A stretch of DNA of 42,052 bases, from contig CASDPB010000108.1 of the NCBI GenBank assembly GCA_949282305.1, positions 1 through 42,052 on the forward strand, in the 5' to 3' direction. The DNA comes from an uncultured Lentisphaeria bacterium (GTDB lineage Bacteria; Verrucomicrobiota; Lentisphaeria; Victivallales; UBA1829). Under the pieces are notes generated by a model. It had not been told where the DNA came from. It did not search any database and worked only from the letters and a program-made list of their open reading frames with translations. Of this stretch, positions 1 through 9,513 are shown piece by piece (within the stretch, counting starts at the first letter, position 1; the number at the start of each line of letters is the position of its first letter). The position numbers and the translations under genes are program-made.

Positions 1-4
1 ACGA

Positions 5-829
5 ATGAAAGGGAACTCTCCGGGAGATTGCAGGTCGGCAGTCCGCTTTCCGGAGACAGGAGGAAACGGGACACGCGCCATCTGCCGCATCTCCCGTTCC
101 GGCAGGAGACTTGCAGGTTTTACACTGATCGAGCTCCTGGTCGTAATTGCGATCATTGCCATTCTTGCGGCAATGCTGCTGCCCGCCCTTTCCAAAGCAC
201 GCGCGTCCGCGCAGGTGATCCGATGCGTAAGCAATCAGAAGCAGTTAGGAGGGGGAATTGCATCGTATTCCAGTGATTTTTCGGAATATATGCCGCTATC
301 CACCCCATACGGCTGGTATGATGATGCCAACGGCACAGCACCCTGCTGGCTTAATCAATTGCATCCTTACATCACCAACGGGAATAACTGGGACGGCGGC
401 AAGGAAAAGACTTCGGCAGTCTTGTTCTGCGGTTCCGATAAGCGGGAAGCCGATTCTCAAGGCCGCAGACCCAGCAGTTATTTTTATGCCAGGCGCCTGG
501 GACAGGTATGGCTGGTGGAAGCCGGAGAAACGGAATATCGTCCGCGGAAAGTGACCGGCGCGACCATTCCGAGCAAGCTGGTCTGCATAATAGACGGGGA
601 ATCGACAGAAGCTGAAGTCGCAGCCGGCACCGTGGTTGACATGAATCAGTTCGACATCGGCAATTCCGGGAATCATCCGTATGTGTCATTGCGGCATGGA
701 TTCAGAAACAACAACCTGTTCGCCGACGGTCATTCCGCCTCGGTTGACATGTATCACATGGGTCCTGTTGACGTCATGATGAGTTATTGTTTTCTCAGCC
801 CGGACTTTTCAACCAAATACTGGAAATAA
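5..829 (+). CDS. Pseudopilin with H-X9-DG C-terminus (prepilin-type N-methylation domain)
   Basis: Type IV pilin-like protein, expected to be cut by prepilin peptidase and assembled in or on the inner membrane. A basic leader (SRSGRRLAG) precedes [20 protein letters not shown], so the cut would fall between Gly38 and Phe39, followed by the hydrophobic helix with the conserved Glu at +5. The C-terminus carries the H-X9-DG signature (RHG...FADGHS) of the DUF1559-like families common in Planctomycetes and Lentisphaerota. The 38-residue leader is long, and no ribosome binding site can be seen because the ATG lies 4 bases from the window edge; the true start may lie outside. It is 26 bases upstream of the DUF4838 gene in the same direction, so it is probably the first gene of a glycan-degradation operon. 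The pseudopilin class is firm; its specific role is unknown. Confidence 0.85.
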   Translation: MKGNSPGDCRSAVRFPETGGNGTRAICRISRSGRRLAGFTLIELLVVIAIIAILAAMLLPALSKARASAQVIRCVSNQKQLGGGIASYSSDFSEYMPLSTPYGWYDDANGTAPCWLNQLHPYITNGNNWDGGKEKTSAVLFCGSDKREADSQGRRPSSYFYARRLGQVWLVEAGETEYRPRKVTGATIPSKLVCIIDGESTEAEVAAGTVVDMNQFDIGNSGNHPYVSLRHGFRNNNLFADGHSASVDMYHMGPVDVMMSYCFLSPDFSTKYWK

Positions 830-855
830 CATAGCAACGGAAAAAGGATTTTCTC

Positions 856-3135
856 ATGGCTGAAAAAAGAATGATGGCGGTCCTCGCGGGACTGCTGATG
901 TCGCTGTATTCAGGAACAGTGATGGCTCAAATTGAGCTTGTACGGGATGGAAAGAGTGATCGGACCATTGTCATCGCGGAAAATGCCGGTCCTGTGGAGC
1001 GGTATGCTGCCGGCGAACTGCAGAAATATCTGAAAGCGGCGACGGGCTGCAGTCTGCCGGTGAAGGAATCCGCCGCCCCCGGCGCACGACGCATCGTGGT
1101 CGGCGCGCCGGATGCCGTGCGCCGCCTGGTGCCCGCCCTGGCATTGCCCGGGAAATTTCGTCCTGACGAGGTGTTTTGCGCGGTCGAAGGCGATACCCTG
1201 GTTTTTACGGGCGCCGTTCCCCGCGGTGTGCTGTATGCCGTATATGAGTTTCTGGAACGGGAACTCGGGATACGGTTTTTCACTCCGACCTGTGAGAAAA
1301 TTCCGCAGCATTCCCGGATCGTGCTTCCGGATCATTTTTCCATTCGCTATGCGCCGGTATTTCATGGACGGGAAGCGTTGTACCGCAGTGTTCTTTCCGT
1401 TCCCGAATTTGCGGCAAAGATGCGCAACAATGGACATTTTCCCGCATTGGGCCCTGAACTGGGGGGACATAATCAGATTCTGGGGTGGTGTCACACATTC
1501 GGACAGATCATGCCGGGCGCGGAGCTGCAGAAAACCCATCCGAAGTGGCTTGCAGAAGTTAACGGGAAACGGGATCCCGGCGGTCTATGTCTGGCCAATC
1601 AGGAAATGCGTGAAGAATTTCTGAAACGGGTTCGGCAGCGTTTGCAGCAGGCGCCGGATACTGTTCTGATTTCCATTTCACAGAACGACAATGATTCCTA
1701 CTGCCGCTGCCGGGAATGCCGGTCTCTCGATGAAAAAGAGGGAACACCGGCTGCGTCCGTGATCCGGTTTGTCAACTTCATCGCAGCGGAACTGGAAGCA
1801 GATTATCCGAACCTCACAGTGGAGACTTTGGCTTATCTGTATTCCAGAAAGGCTCCGAAGACGCTTGCCCCCCGTTCCAATGTCATAGTCAGGCTGTGCA
1901 CAATGGAAGAAGATTTTTCCCGTCCGCTGGCTAAACCGGAAGCCGGTTCCTATGGCGGTTTTGCCACCAATCTGGAGGCTTGGAGCAAACTTGCGCCGCA
2001 ACTGATGATCTGGAATTACGTTGCCAATTTCCGCAATTACCTGATACCGCATCCGAACTGGCGATACCTGGGAGAGGATTTGCGTTATTTTGCGGAACAC
2101 CGGGTGGTGAATGTTTTGGAACAGGGAGACTGCGGCAGTGTTGATCTCGGAGATTTCGTCGAAATGCGAACCTGGCTGCTGTCAAGACTGCTCTGGAATC
2201 CGGAGCAGGATCAGACGGCATTGATGAAAGAGTTCCTGAATGGTTACTATGGAGAAAAAGCCGCACCGGAATTGCTGCAGGTGATTGAACTGCTGACAAA
2301 GGAAATCGAAAACTCCGGTGTTCCGCTGCATTGTTTCAATCGTAACCATGTCAACGACTGGCTTTCCGCTGAAACCTTGCAGGCCGCCCTGAAATGTTTT
2401 GACCGTGCATTGGCGGCGGCAGCCGGAAATCCGGTTCAAAAAGAGCGCGTCCGCAGAGCCCGGCTGCCCCTGGATCTGGTGCGCATGTGGAATTACCGCC
2501 ATGGAACGGGCACTGAAGCCGAACAGAAGGAGATGGAAAAGCTGCTTGAGGAGTTGAAGGGCATGGCGGCGGTTTCCGCTCCGCTGGGATGGCATGAAAA
2601 CGAGGCTTTCCCGCCTCTGCTGGAACGACTGGAGAACAATATCCGCGGTACCGGCATTGTCGGCGCCGCTCCGGTTCCGGAGTTCTGCCGCGATCTACCC
2701 CGGAAAAGCTGGCACGAATTTCTCGGAAACGATTTTACGATTTTCGATCTTTCCTGCGCCGGGAAAAAATCTGATCTGCACGGAGTCAACGGGTCTGTCC
2801 TGTGCCTGCAGGCGTCGCCGAACCGCGCATGGGGAGCCCAGTATCTTCTTCCGGAAAAGCTGCGGAACAAGCGCTTCCGGGTGATGGCGGCATTACGGCG
2901 TGCACCGGAAGCCGCCGGCTCGGTCACGATAGGCGTTTATGCTCCGAAAACGGGAAAACAATATCGGAAAGAATTTCAAATCAATGAAATTCCCGTCGAC
3001 CGCTATCGTTTTTTCCCTGTGACGGAACATTACACCATGAGTCCGGAAGATTATCTGTTTGTCGCACCGGTACCGGATACGAAGGAAATCTATCTGGACC
3101 GCATTGTTCTGCTGGAGGAAAAACAGGAAATCTAA
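856..3135 (+). CDS. Secreted DUF4838 family protein (glucuronidase-like N-terminal domain)
   Basis: A 759-residue exported protein. Residues 1-24 form a signal peptide ending TVMA. Residues about 26-150 resemble the alpha-glucuronidase N-terminal-like domain: ENAGPVERYAAGELQKYL, then VVGAP and the VLYAVYEFLERELGIRFFTP stretch. The body matches the DUF4838 pattern, with SQNDND, a Cys-rich CRCREC segment around residue 278, and a TIM-barrel-like region. DUF4838 proteins recur in polysaccharide-utilisation clusters of gut bacteria; their reaction is not established to my knowledge. The ATG at 856 has AAGGA seven bases upstream; ATGs at residues 6 and 7 are alternatives. It sits between a pseudopilin and a GH95-like gene, and is the only enzyme of this block with a clear export signal. 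I infer that it acts first on the extracellular glycan. Confidence 0.82.
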   Translation: MAEKRMMAVLAGLLMSLYSGTVMAQIELVRDGKSDRTIVIAENAGPVERYAAGELQKYLKAATGCSLPVKESAAPGARRIVVGAPDAVRRLVPALALPGKFRPDEVFCAVEGDTLVFTGAVPRGVLYAVYEFLERELGIRFFTPTCEKIPQHSRIVLPDHFSIRYAPVFHGREALYRSVLSVPEFAAKMRNNGHFPALGPELGGHNQILGWCHTFGQIMPGAELQKTHPKWLAEVNGKRDPGGLCLANQEMREEFLKRVRQRLQQAPDTVLISISQNDNDSYCRCRECRSLDEKEGTPAASVIRFVNFIAAELEADYPNLTVETLAYLYSRKAPKTLAPRSNVIVRLCTMEEDFSRPLAKPEAGSYGGFATNLEAWSKLAPQLMIWNYVANFRNYLIPHPNWRYLGEDLRYFAEHRVVNVLEQGDCGSVDLGDFVEMRTWLLSRLLWNPEQDQTALMKEFLNGYYGEKAAPELLQVIELLTKEIENSGVPLHCFNRNHVNDWLSAETLQAALKCFDRALAAAAGNPVQKERVRRARLPLDLVRMWNYRHGTGTEAEQKEMEKLLEELKGMAAVSAPLGWHENEAFPPLLERLENNIRGTGIVGAAPVPEFCRDLPRKSWHEFLGNDFTIFDLSCAGKKSDLHGVNGSVLCLQASPNRAWGAQYLLPEKLRNKRFRVMAALRRAPEAAGSVTIGVYAPKTGKQYRKEFQINEIPVDRYRFFPVTEHYTMSPEDYLFVAPVPDTKEIYLDRIVLLEEKQEI

Positions 3136-3150
3136 AGGCTGTGATGAAAA

Positions 3151-3192
3151 GGATTTGAGCTCGGCATCGATTTCCGTGCCGAGCTCAAATCC
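3151..3192. repeat. Perfect 16-bp stem-loop inside the glycosidase operon
   Basis: The arms 3151-3166 (GGATTTGAGCTCGGCA) and 3177-3192 are exact reverse complements around a 10-base loop. It lies in the 79-base gap between the DUF4838 gene and the GH95-like gene. No T-run follows on either strand, so it is not a classical intrinsic terminator. It could stabilise the upstream mRNA or be a processing site that sets unequal expression. Confidence 0.75.
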
Positions 3193-3214
3193 GGAACAGA
3201 TGAAGGAATAAAAC

Positions 3215-5794
3215 ATGGAAACCGCTTTTGATTTCCAGAAATTGCAATGGTCATTACCGTTTCCCGAACGTGTGGAACAGTATAATGTAGTTTATCTGAC
3301 TCCTCCGGGAGATCCGCTGGACGGAATGCCGTTAGGCAATGGGCGTCTGGGGGCGCTGATCTGGTTTGAAAACAGTTGTGTCCGCTGGCAGTTGAACCGC
3401 TGTGATCTTTTTTCCGAAATTCCGCGCGCGGTCTTCCATAATTGGCAGCAGGATGAGGAAGAATTCGTCACCTCGCTGCGTCATGCCGGACAGGGGGAAC
3501 TTGATTTCAGTCTGCCGGTATTCGACCCGTTCTATCTGGAGGAATGCCGGGGCGAACTGGATATTGCCCACGGGCTTGCCAGGATGAGAACCAAAACCCC
3601 GTTCGGCATGGTGGCGTTGGAGTTCGTTCTGGATTATGAGTCTGACCGGCTGCTGTTTCGTGTTCAGACCGATTTTTCCGATGCCGTTGCCCCGGAATTC
3701 ATACTGGAACGTTACGGAAGCCGGACTTATTCCCATTGGTATCGGCAGGTCAGGCGCGATCCCTCGCTTGGACTGTTCACGACCGAAAGTCATGTCTGCG
3801 GCGAAAACTATGATCTGACAGTTCATCTGAACAATGCCCTGGAGTTTGCCGTGGGAGGAACCTTGCCGGGAATCCGGCTGATCCGGCAGATCGGCAGGTT
3901 CAGACAGACAGCCGTCTGGCCGGAAGCCGCAAAGCAGGAATTCTGCGGCAGTGTCGGGTGCACGCCTCCGGTGAAGGGAAAAGCCCGTGAACTTCTGCAT
4001 CGGGAAAATCCGGACTTCAAAACTGTCTGTCGGCGGACAGCTGCCGGATGGAAACACTTCTGGTCAACTTTCCTGATGGATTACGGCGATGAATACCTGA
4101 ATCAGCTTTACCATCTGGCGCTTTATTATCTGAACGCTTCTCAGCGCGGGGAATATCCGGGGCGCTTCATCAACGGACTATGGGGCTGGAATCGGGACGT
4201 CCAGAACTGGAATTTCTACTTTCATTGGAATCAGCAGCAGTTGTACTGGGGAATTTACGCTTCCGGGCACTCCGAACTTGCGCTCAGTTACCTCAATCTG
4301 CGGTGGCATGGCATGGAGTCGGGAATGCGGGATGCTGAAACATTTTTCCAGGTGCCGGACGCAGTTGTGGTTTCTGACGTCACCGATAAAGACGGCGCCA
4401 ACTCCGCCAGCGAATTCGCAAATCATACTCCGGCAGGGCAGATTGCATTGGATTTTTACCGTTATTTTCTTTATACGGATGATCTGGAGTTTCTACGAAA
4501 GCGGGCATATCCGTATATGAAAGCGGCTGCGCAGTTTTTAGAAAGCCGCCTGGTTCCGGGTCCCGACGGGAAAATGCACACCGGGCCGGGAAGTGCCTAC
4601 GAAGGCTGGATCATGCTCACTGACACGATCAGTGAAATCAGCACTCTGGAGGCATTGCTGGATGCGCTGCTGGATGCCGGGGCTCTGCTGAACGAAAATC
4701 CGGCGGAACAATTGCGAAGACGGCAGTTGCGGGCGAATCTGGCAGCCTATCCGGAGGCGTCAGCGGCAGATTACCTGGATATTCAGAACAAATTGAAATA
4801 CGGCAGTTATCGCGGAAAACCCGCATTGGGGAACCGGTTGCTGGCTGCAGGAATCAATGCGGACGGAACTCCGCAACTGTCGCTGATTCCCGCGCCTGTG
4901 CCGGAGACCAGAGAGCCGGAAACCGCCGCGGCCGTGCTGCAGCGTCTGCAGCACGGAACAGTTGTATCAGAACCGATCAGCAATGGCATGAGAGTGAATG
5001 ACGGAATTTTCCCCTGGGTCGAATTATGCCCGGTATTTCCGGCGGGGATCATCGGCATTGCACAGAAAGGAAGCGCGCTTTATCAGAAAGCTGTTGATAC
5101 GTTCAGGACTATGACTCCGGCTTCCATGGGCTGGTGTCCTCTGCCGATTGCCGCCGCCCGCCTGGGACTGGCGGAGGAAACTGCCAGGGAACTGCGGGAA
5201 TTTTCTGAAACCTGGCAATGGTTCCGGAACGGCTTTTTCCATTACGGTCCATCGTATTCGAGCTATCCGGAAAACACGCTGTATTTCCTGGAACGGGATA
5301 TCCGCGACTGCGACGGGACGCTGGAGGATACGTTCCCCGGGCGGTTATGGGCATTCCGGCATATGGGAATGGAGGCTATGGGCATATTGACCGCGACAAT
5401 GAACGAGGCGCTGCTTCAGTGTCATGAAGGAGTTGTCAGAGTCTTTCCTGCCTGTGATCACGACGCCTCTTTTTCTCTCTATGCGTATCATCGGGTGCGG
5501 GTCGATGCGGAAAAGCGGGACGGAAAAATTCAGTTTGTCGCATTGTCGCATTCTGGGGCACTCAGGGTAAAGATTGTGAACCCATGGCATGAAGCTGTAG
5601 TCTGGCCCGGGGGAAACAGCACCCGGGACAAACTGCTGGAGCTGGATTTTGCGGATTGCGGAACATGGATTCTACTTCCTCCGGGAATCTCTCCGGAAAC
5701 GGTTCGGCCCGCAGCTCCGGTTCTGCAGAAGAATCACCGTCCGCGTTATTCCTTCAGACGCCGTGCAATCATCGGAACGGAGCGGATGTTTTAA
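3215..5794 (+). CDS. GH95-like glycoside hydrolase (alpha-L-fucosidase/galactosidase type fold)
   Basis: An 859-residue protein without signal peptide, so probably cytoplasmic. The N-terminus has GMPLGNGRLGALIW, the glycine-rich signature of GH95 and related N-terminal beta domains. The (alpha/alpha)6-barrel half begins near residue 290. HWNQQQLYWG, about residues 330-340, parallels the N-x-Q-x-N-Y-W motif of GH95, and GPGSAYEGW plus DTISEISTL follows where the family places its acid residue. GH95 enzymes usually remove alpha-1,2-fucose or alpha-galactose. Divergence is large and DUF5703-type relatives are possible, so the substrate is not assignable. AAGGA lies seven bases before the ATG. 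The hairpin at 3151-3192 separates it from the preceding gene. Together with the next two genes it would form a cytoplasmic set processing imported oligosaccharides. Confidence 0.68.
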   Translation: METAFDFQKLQWSLPFPERVEQYNVVYLTPPGDPLDGMPLGNGRLGALIWFENSCVRWQLNRCDLFSEIPRAVFHNWQQDEEEFVTSLRHAGQGELDFSLPVFDPFYLEECRGELDIAHGLARMRTKTPFGMVALEFVLDYESDRLLFRVQTDFSDAVAPEFILERYGSRTYSHWYRQVRRDPSLGLFTTESHVCGENYDLTVHLNNALEFAVGGTLPGIRLIRQIGRFRQTAVWPEAAKQEFCGSVGCTPPVKGKARELLHRENPDFKTVCRRTAAGWKHFWSTFLMDYGDEYLNQLYHLALYYLNASQRGEYPGRFINGLWGWNRDVQNWNFYFHWNQQQLYWGIYASGHSELALSYLNLRWHGMESGMRDAETFFQVPDAVVVSDVTDKDGANSASEFANHTPAGQIALDFYRYFLYTDDLEFLRKRAYPYMKAAAQFLESRLVPGPDGKMHTGPGSAYEGWIMLTDTISEISTLEALLDALLDAGALLNENPAEQLRRRQLRANLAAYPEASAADYLDIQNKLKYGSYRGKPALGNRLLAAGINADGTPQLSLIPAPVPETREPETAAAVLQRLQHGTVVSEPISNGMRVNDGIFPWVELCPVFPAGIIGIAQKGSALYQKAVDTFRTMTPASMGWCPLPIAAARLGLAEETARELREFSETWQWFRNGFFHYGPSYSSYPENTLYFLERDIRDCDGTLEDTFPGRLWAFRHMGMEAMGILTATMNEALLQCHEGVVRVFPACDHDASFSLYAYHRVRVDAEKRDGKIQFVALSHSGALRVKIVNPWHEAVVWPGGNSTRDKLLELDFADCGTWILLPPGISPETVRPAAPVLQKNHRPRYSFRRRAIIGTERMF

Positions 5795-5825
5795 CGTGCA
5801 AAACCAAACACAATGGTGTAGTGAC

Positions 5826-6725
5826 ATGTGGAAAAAACCAAAATTACTGGATCATCAAATTGTTGGAATAACGAGTTTTGAAGCCACTCCATTTGTATTT
5901 CATGACAGGATTTATCTGCTGGAAAATTTTCATCGCAGTGCGATGTTTCCGCAGCAGCCTCCTCAATACCGTTTTCATGAAGACGGATGTCTGATCCGGG
6001 ATTTGGAGACAGACACAATTCTCGCATATCCGTGGCTCAATCACTATTTTTCCACGGTGACAGTTCACGAAAACGAGATATGGCTGTTTGGCGGGGATTA
6101 TGGCTGGAATCAGCCATGGTGGGAAATACGGGAGCTGCAGGTGATCCGGTCCCGCAATCTGACCAGCTGGAGTGAACCGGAAGTGGTATTGCGTGCCGGA
6201 GAGGGAGAACATTTATTCAACAACGCCGTCGTTTACAATGGACACAGCTTTATCATGCTGTATGAAACGGATGATCTGCGCTGGCCGAAATTTACTTTCC
6301 GTTTCGCTGAATCACATGATTTGATTCACTGGGAAAAACTGCCGGAGAATGCGATATACGGGCAGGACAAATATGTCGGGGGACCAGCGCTATATTTTGT
6401 CGACGGATTCTATTATGTGCTCTACCTGGCCGCGTTGGGAAATGGCTGCTGGGAGACACGGATTACCCGCAGTCGAAACCTGATTGACTGGGAGGATGCG
6501 CCGCCGGATCGTCCTTTTCTGACGTTCGATCCCTCGCGTGAAACAGACCCTGCCGGTCATCCGGGAGTGATGGAGTGCAATGCCTCGGACGCGGAATTGA
6601 TTGTCTGGCATGACGAAGTTCACATTTGGTGGAATGGCGGAGATCAGCTTTGCTGCGGAGACTTGCAGCGGGCACGTTTCCCGGGAACATTGAAACAACT
6701 TCTGGAGGCGTATTTTGAAAAATAA
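5826..6725 (+). CDS. GH43/GH130-like five-bladed beta-propeller protein
   Basis: About 299 residues with recurring propeller-blade motifs: ESHDLIHWEKL, SRNLTSWSEP and SRNLIDWEDAP mark successive blades, and GGPALYFVDGFYYVLY is the usual inner-strand pattern of the GH43/GH32/GH130 folds. These families hydrolyse or phosphorolyse furanosides and mannosides; I cannot choose between them because the catalytic acids are not securely placed. No signal peptide. The open frame runs back into the GH95-like gene as far as a TTG at 5649, but homology-like sequence begins only after the stop at 5794. I chose ATG 5826; GTG 5796 is the alternative. It overlaps the next gene by 11 bases, so the two are translationally coupled. 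Confidence 0.66.
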   Translation: MWKKPKLLDHQIVGITSFEATPFVFHDRIYLLENFHRSAMFPQQPPQYRFHEDGCLIRDLETDTILAYPWLNHYFSTVTVHENEIWLFGGDYGWNQPWWEIRELQVIRSRNLTSWSEPEVVLRAGEGEHLFNNAVVYNGHSFIMLYETDDLRWPKFTFRFAESHDLIHWEKLPENAIYGQDKYVGGPALYFVDGFYYVLYLAALGNGCWETRITRSRNLIDWEDAPPDRPFLTFDPSRETDPAGHPGVMECNASDAELIVWHDEVHIWWNGGDQLCCGDLQRARFPGTLKQLLEAYFEK

Positions 6726-8748
6726 AACAAGAAAGGAAGCGGTTTCCAGAGCGCATATTTCTTATAGAATTCCGACATTTCAGTGGATGACGGATGCCTG
6801 CTTTGAAGATTTGCTTGTGACGCTGGACCGAAATCGGGAAGGCGTTGACGATGTCGCTCTTTTCACCGCCATGGTGCATTCGCCTCTGAAGCTGCCGGAA
6901 CTTGAACGCCGCAATGAAATATTGTGCCGGCGTTATGCTCAATTGCGGAAATATGGTTTCAGTGTCGGAGTAAATGTGCTTTGCACTGTCGGTCATCATG
7001 AAGAAAATGTGGAGTGCGCTCCTTCGGGCTGCACGCCCTTTACTGATATTTTCGGCAATACCGAAGCAGGAACATGCTGTCCGAATGATCCGGAATTCCG
7101 CAGTGGTTTTTTGAAGCCGATGTACAGAATGCTGGCGGAGGCCGGCCCCGACTTCATCTGGCTGGATGATGATATCCGCTGGTGCTGGCACGGAAAACTG
7201 ATGTTTGTATGCTTTTGCGATCATTGCATGGCACAGTTTAATCGTCTGTACGGTACGGATTTTACTCGCGAAACACTGCACCGGGCGTTTAATTCCGGTC
7301 CTCTTCCGGAACGGCTCAGTATGCGGAAGCGGCATCTGGCGTCGTCCGGCCGCTCAATTCGGGAATTGTTTCGTTGCATCGCGTCTTCCGTGTATGCGGT
7401 CGATCCCCGAATTGAACTGGGGGTAATGGACAGTGGAATGCGTTGGGGGGATAATGCCGATTTCGATGAGCTGTGTCAGGCTCTGATGAAATCGGGTGAA
7501 AAAGTCCCCCGGTGGCGCCCCGGCGGAGGTGCATACAACGACTCGCGTCCGGATGATTTTTTAGATAAAGCCGCGGCATTGGGGGCGGAGGCGGCGTCGC
7601 TGCCTGACTCCGTAGTCAGGATCCAGTCCGAAATAGAATGTTTTAATTATCAGCGTCTGCGCAAGTCTGCACATGCCGTGGCAATGGAAGCCGCGATTTA
7701 CCATGCAGCCGGACTGACTGGTGCTGCATGGAACATCATGGACGTGGAAGCTGATCCGTTGTGCGCCTATGAGCCTTTGATTTCAACGCTCTGCCGCTTT
7801 CGTCCATTTTTTGACCGGCAGGTGGTTTCCAATCAGTGTTCGCGCCCAATCGGTGTATACAACGGATGGACGCAGGGCTATATTGCAGGCAGAAATCTGG
7901 CTGCGGGAGACTGGTGCGGACGAGAAGAGGTGAATCCCTGGAACAATCCGCATGCCTCCGAATTGTTTGCCGCCGGCATACCTCCGGCATACAGAATGGA
8001 GGAGGCTCAGGTCACAATGTTAAATCAGTACATCGCCTGGACACTGCCGCAGGAGGTGCTGATCAGAATTCTTCACGGCGGACTGTATTGTGATGTGGAT
8101 ACTCTGGCAATTCTGGAAGAGCGCGGATTAGGCCGCTATACGGGTTTTCAGGCGGGACGGAAAATCAGCCGGAATGCCAGAGAACGTTTGAAAAAGCACC
8201 CGTTGTGCACGGATTTCAGTGGATTCATTCGGGATTGTCGTCAGTCGTTTCCCTGGGGACATGAAGATGCCTGGGAACTGCTTCCGGCAGATGATAAAGG
8301 GGAAAGTCTGGCGGAACTGGTAGATTATCAGGGCACAATCCTGGCTGAGTGTTCTTTGGGAATTTATGAGAATGAATGGGGCGGACGGGTCGCGGTTGCC
8401 GGATATTATCCATTGCGCGACCAGCTGTTTTTATCAAGACTGACCTTGATGAAGCGGTTGTTTTCCTGGTTGAGTCACGATCAGCTGATCGGCTGGATTT
8501 CCAGTTACCATAGGATCGCATTATGGGCAAGGCAGTCGGAGGAACGGCTCTCCTTCAGTTTGCTCAATGCGTCGCAGGACAAAGCGGATCATGCGAAACT
8601 CATGGCAAAGACAAACCATGCTTGCGGATTTATCTGGGGAATGGACGGACTGAACTGCAATATGGAAGGAAACAGGGGAAAGGACGGCTATGTGGAATTT
8701 ACATTGCCGCAGCTGGCTCCGTGGACTGTATATCAGATTGAAATCTGA
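6715..8748 (+). CDS. Putative GH-A clan (GH42-like) TIM-barrel protein, uncharacterised
   Basis: A 677-residue protein with no signal peptide. The start is TTG 6715: GGAGG at 6704-6708 sits six bases upstream, inside the preceding gene. The N-terminal half reads as a TIM barrel: GVNVLCTV, then PDFIWLDDDIRW, followed by a Cys-rich VCFCDHC, and RIQSEIECFNYQ as a possible acid-containing strand. The middle (MLNQYIAWTLPQEVLIRILHGG...YCDVDTLAILEERG) resembles the Rossmann-like beta-galactosidase trimerisation domain of GH42-type enzymes, and the C-terminus looks like a beta-sandwich ending APWTVYQIEI. I do not recognise a characterised relative. Its position as the last gene of the block, coupled to the propeller gene, suggests a role on the same glycan. 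Confidence 0.55.
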   Translation: MKNKTRKEAVSRAHISYRIPTFQWMTDACFEDLLVTLDRNREGVDDVALFTAMVHSPLKLPELERRNEILCRRYAQLRKYGFSVGVNVLCTVGHHEENVECAPSGCTPFTDIFGNTEAGTCCPNDPEFRSGFLKPMYRMLAEAGPDFIWLDDDIRWCWHGKLMFVCFCDHCMAQFNRLYGTDFTRETLHRAFNSGPLPERLSMRKRHLASSGRSIRELFRCIASSVYAVDPRIELGVMDSGMRWGDNADFDELCQALMKSGEKVPRWRPGGGAYNDSRPDDFLDKAAALGAEAASLPDSVVRIQSEIECFNYQRLRKSAHAVAMEAAIYHAAGLTGAAWNIMDVEADPLCAYEPLISTLCRFRPFFDRQVVSNQCSRPIGVYNGWTQGYIAGRNLAAGDWCGREEVNPWNNPHASELFAAGIPPAYRMEEAQVTMLNQYIAWTLPQEVLIRILHGGLYCDVDTLAILEERGLGRYTGFQAGRKISRNARERLKKHPLCTDFSGFIRDCRQSFPWGHEDAWELLPADDKGESLAELVDYQGTILAECSLGIYENEWGGRVAVAGYYPLRDQLFLSRLTLMKRLFSWLSHDQLIGWISSYHRIALWARQSEERLSFSLLNASQDKADHAKLMAKTNHACGFIWGMDGLNCNMEGNRGKDGYVEFTLPQLAPWTVYQIEI

Positions 8749-8867
8749 TTTTCCGGAAAGTCCTGAGTCTTGAAAAATGCTTCCGCGGCATATCGGGAAA
8801 AGCCGCTCACCTACGGAAAGTGGAGAACGGCAGGAATGCACAGGACTGCAGGACTGAATTCCCTGTT

Positions 8868-9293
8868 TTAACTGTGATAATATAAGAGCAATCTTCTGGC
8901 TTTTGAAGTCTTTGGAATATTCGTTTCCAAAGCAGAATAAACATCATTCACATTCCGTAATAGCCATTTAGCTGGAAGTGGACAGCACCTCATGAAATCA
9001 TTGGTATTCACAGAATATGCGAAAAGAACCCAATAAATACTGGTAATTTCCTCCCATTTCAGAAAATACTCCATGACATAACATATCCGACAATAAATTC
9101 CTTGCTCTCTTATCTCAATATAACAGAAGGAATTGAAAAAAGGAAGTATAATTAGAAAAAAACAGATCATAAGCAGCAATCCGAAATACGATCCGGACAT
9201 CATTTCACCGGAAACAATGTACATAACTGCAGAGATAAACATTCCAATCAGCAGCAGCCTGTCTATGCGGTATTTCACTCTTGTCTTTTTCAT
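8868..9293 (-). CDS. Small two-helix membrane protein with PH-like tail
   Basis: A 141-residue protein on the strand opposite to both neighbouring operons. Two hydrophobic segments at about residues 13-29 and 36-54 are followed by a soluble part (IEIREQGIYCRICYVMEYFLKWEEITSIYW) with the pattern of bacterial PH-like or DUF5673-type membrane proteins, in which a WxxI turn follows a beta-strand. Base composition is visibly AT-richer than the flanking genes, which suggests a different origin. The ATG at 9293 has a run of G only two bases upstream, a poor ribosome binding site. The ORF is consistent with a real protein but its function is unknown. Confidence 0.5.
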   Translation of the reverse strand: MKKTRVKYRIDRLLLIGMFISAVMYIVSGEMMSGSYFGLLLMICFFLIILPFFNSFCYIEIREQGIYCRICYVMEYFLKWEEITSIYWVLFAYSVNTNDFMRCCPLPAKWLLRNVNDVYSALETNIPKTSKARRLLLYYHS

Positions 9294-9513
9294 AACCCCC
9301 GGATAATGTAAAAGCTATGCGCCTCTCCCTGAAATGGACAGCCTTTATTGAAACGGTGTAAAAGCCTTTGGATTACTGTATTCCCATTGCCTGCCGATTG
9401 CAAGTATCGAAACAGATTTCGTCCGGCATCTGATCGTGTTTTCCCCCTTTGCTTCAAAGAGTTTGAATTGACACGAGGGCAATATCATCATCGGAAAATC
9501 CATTTATCAGTGA

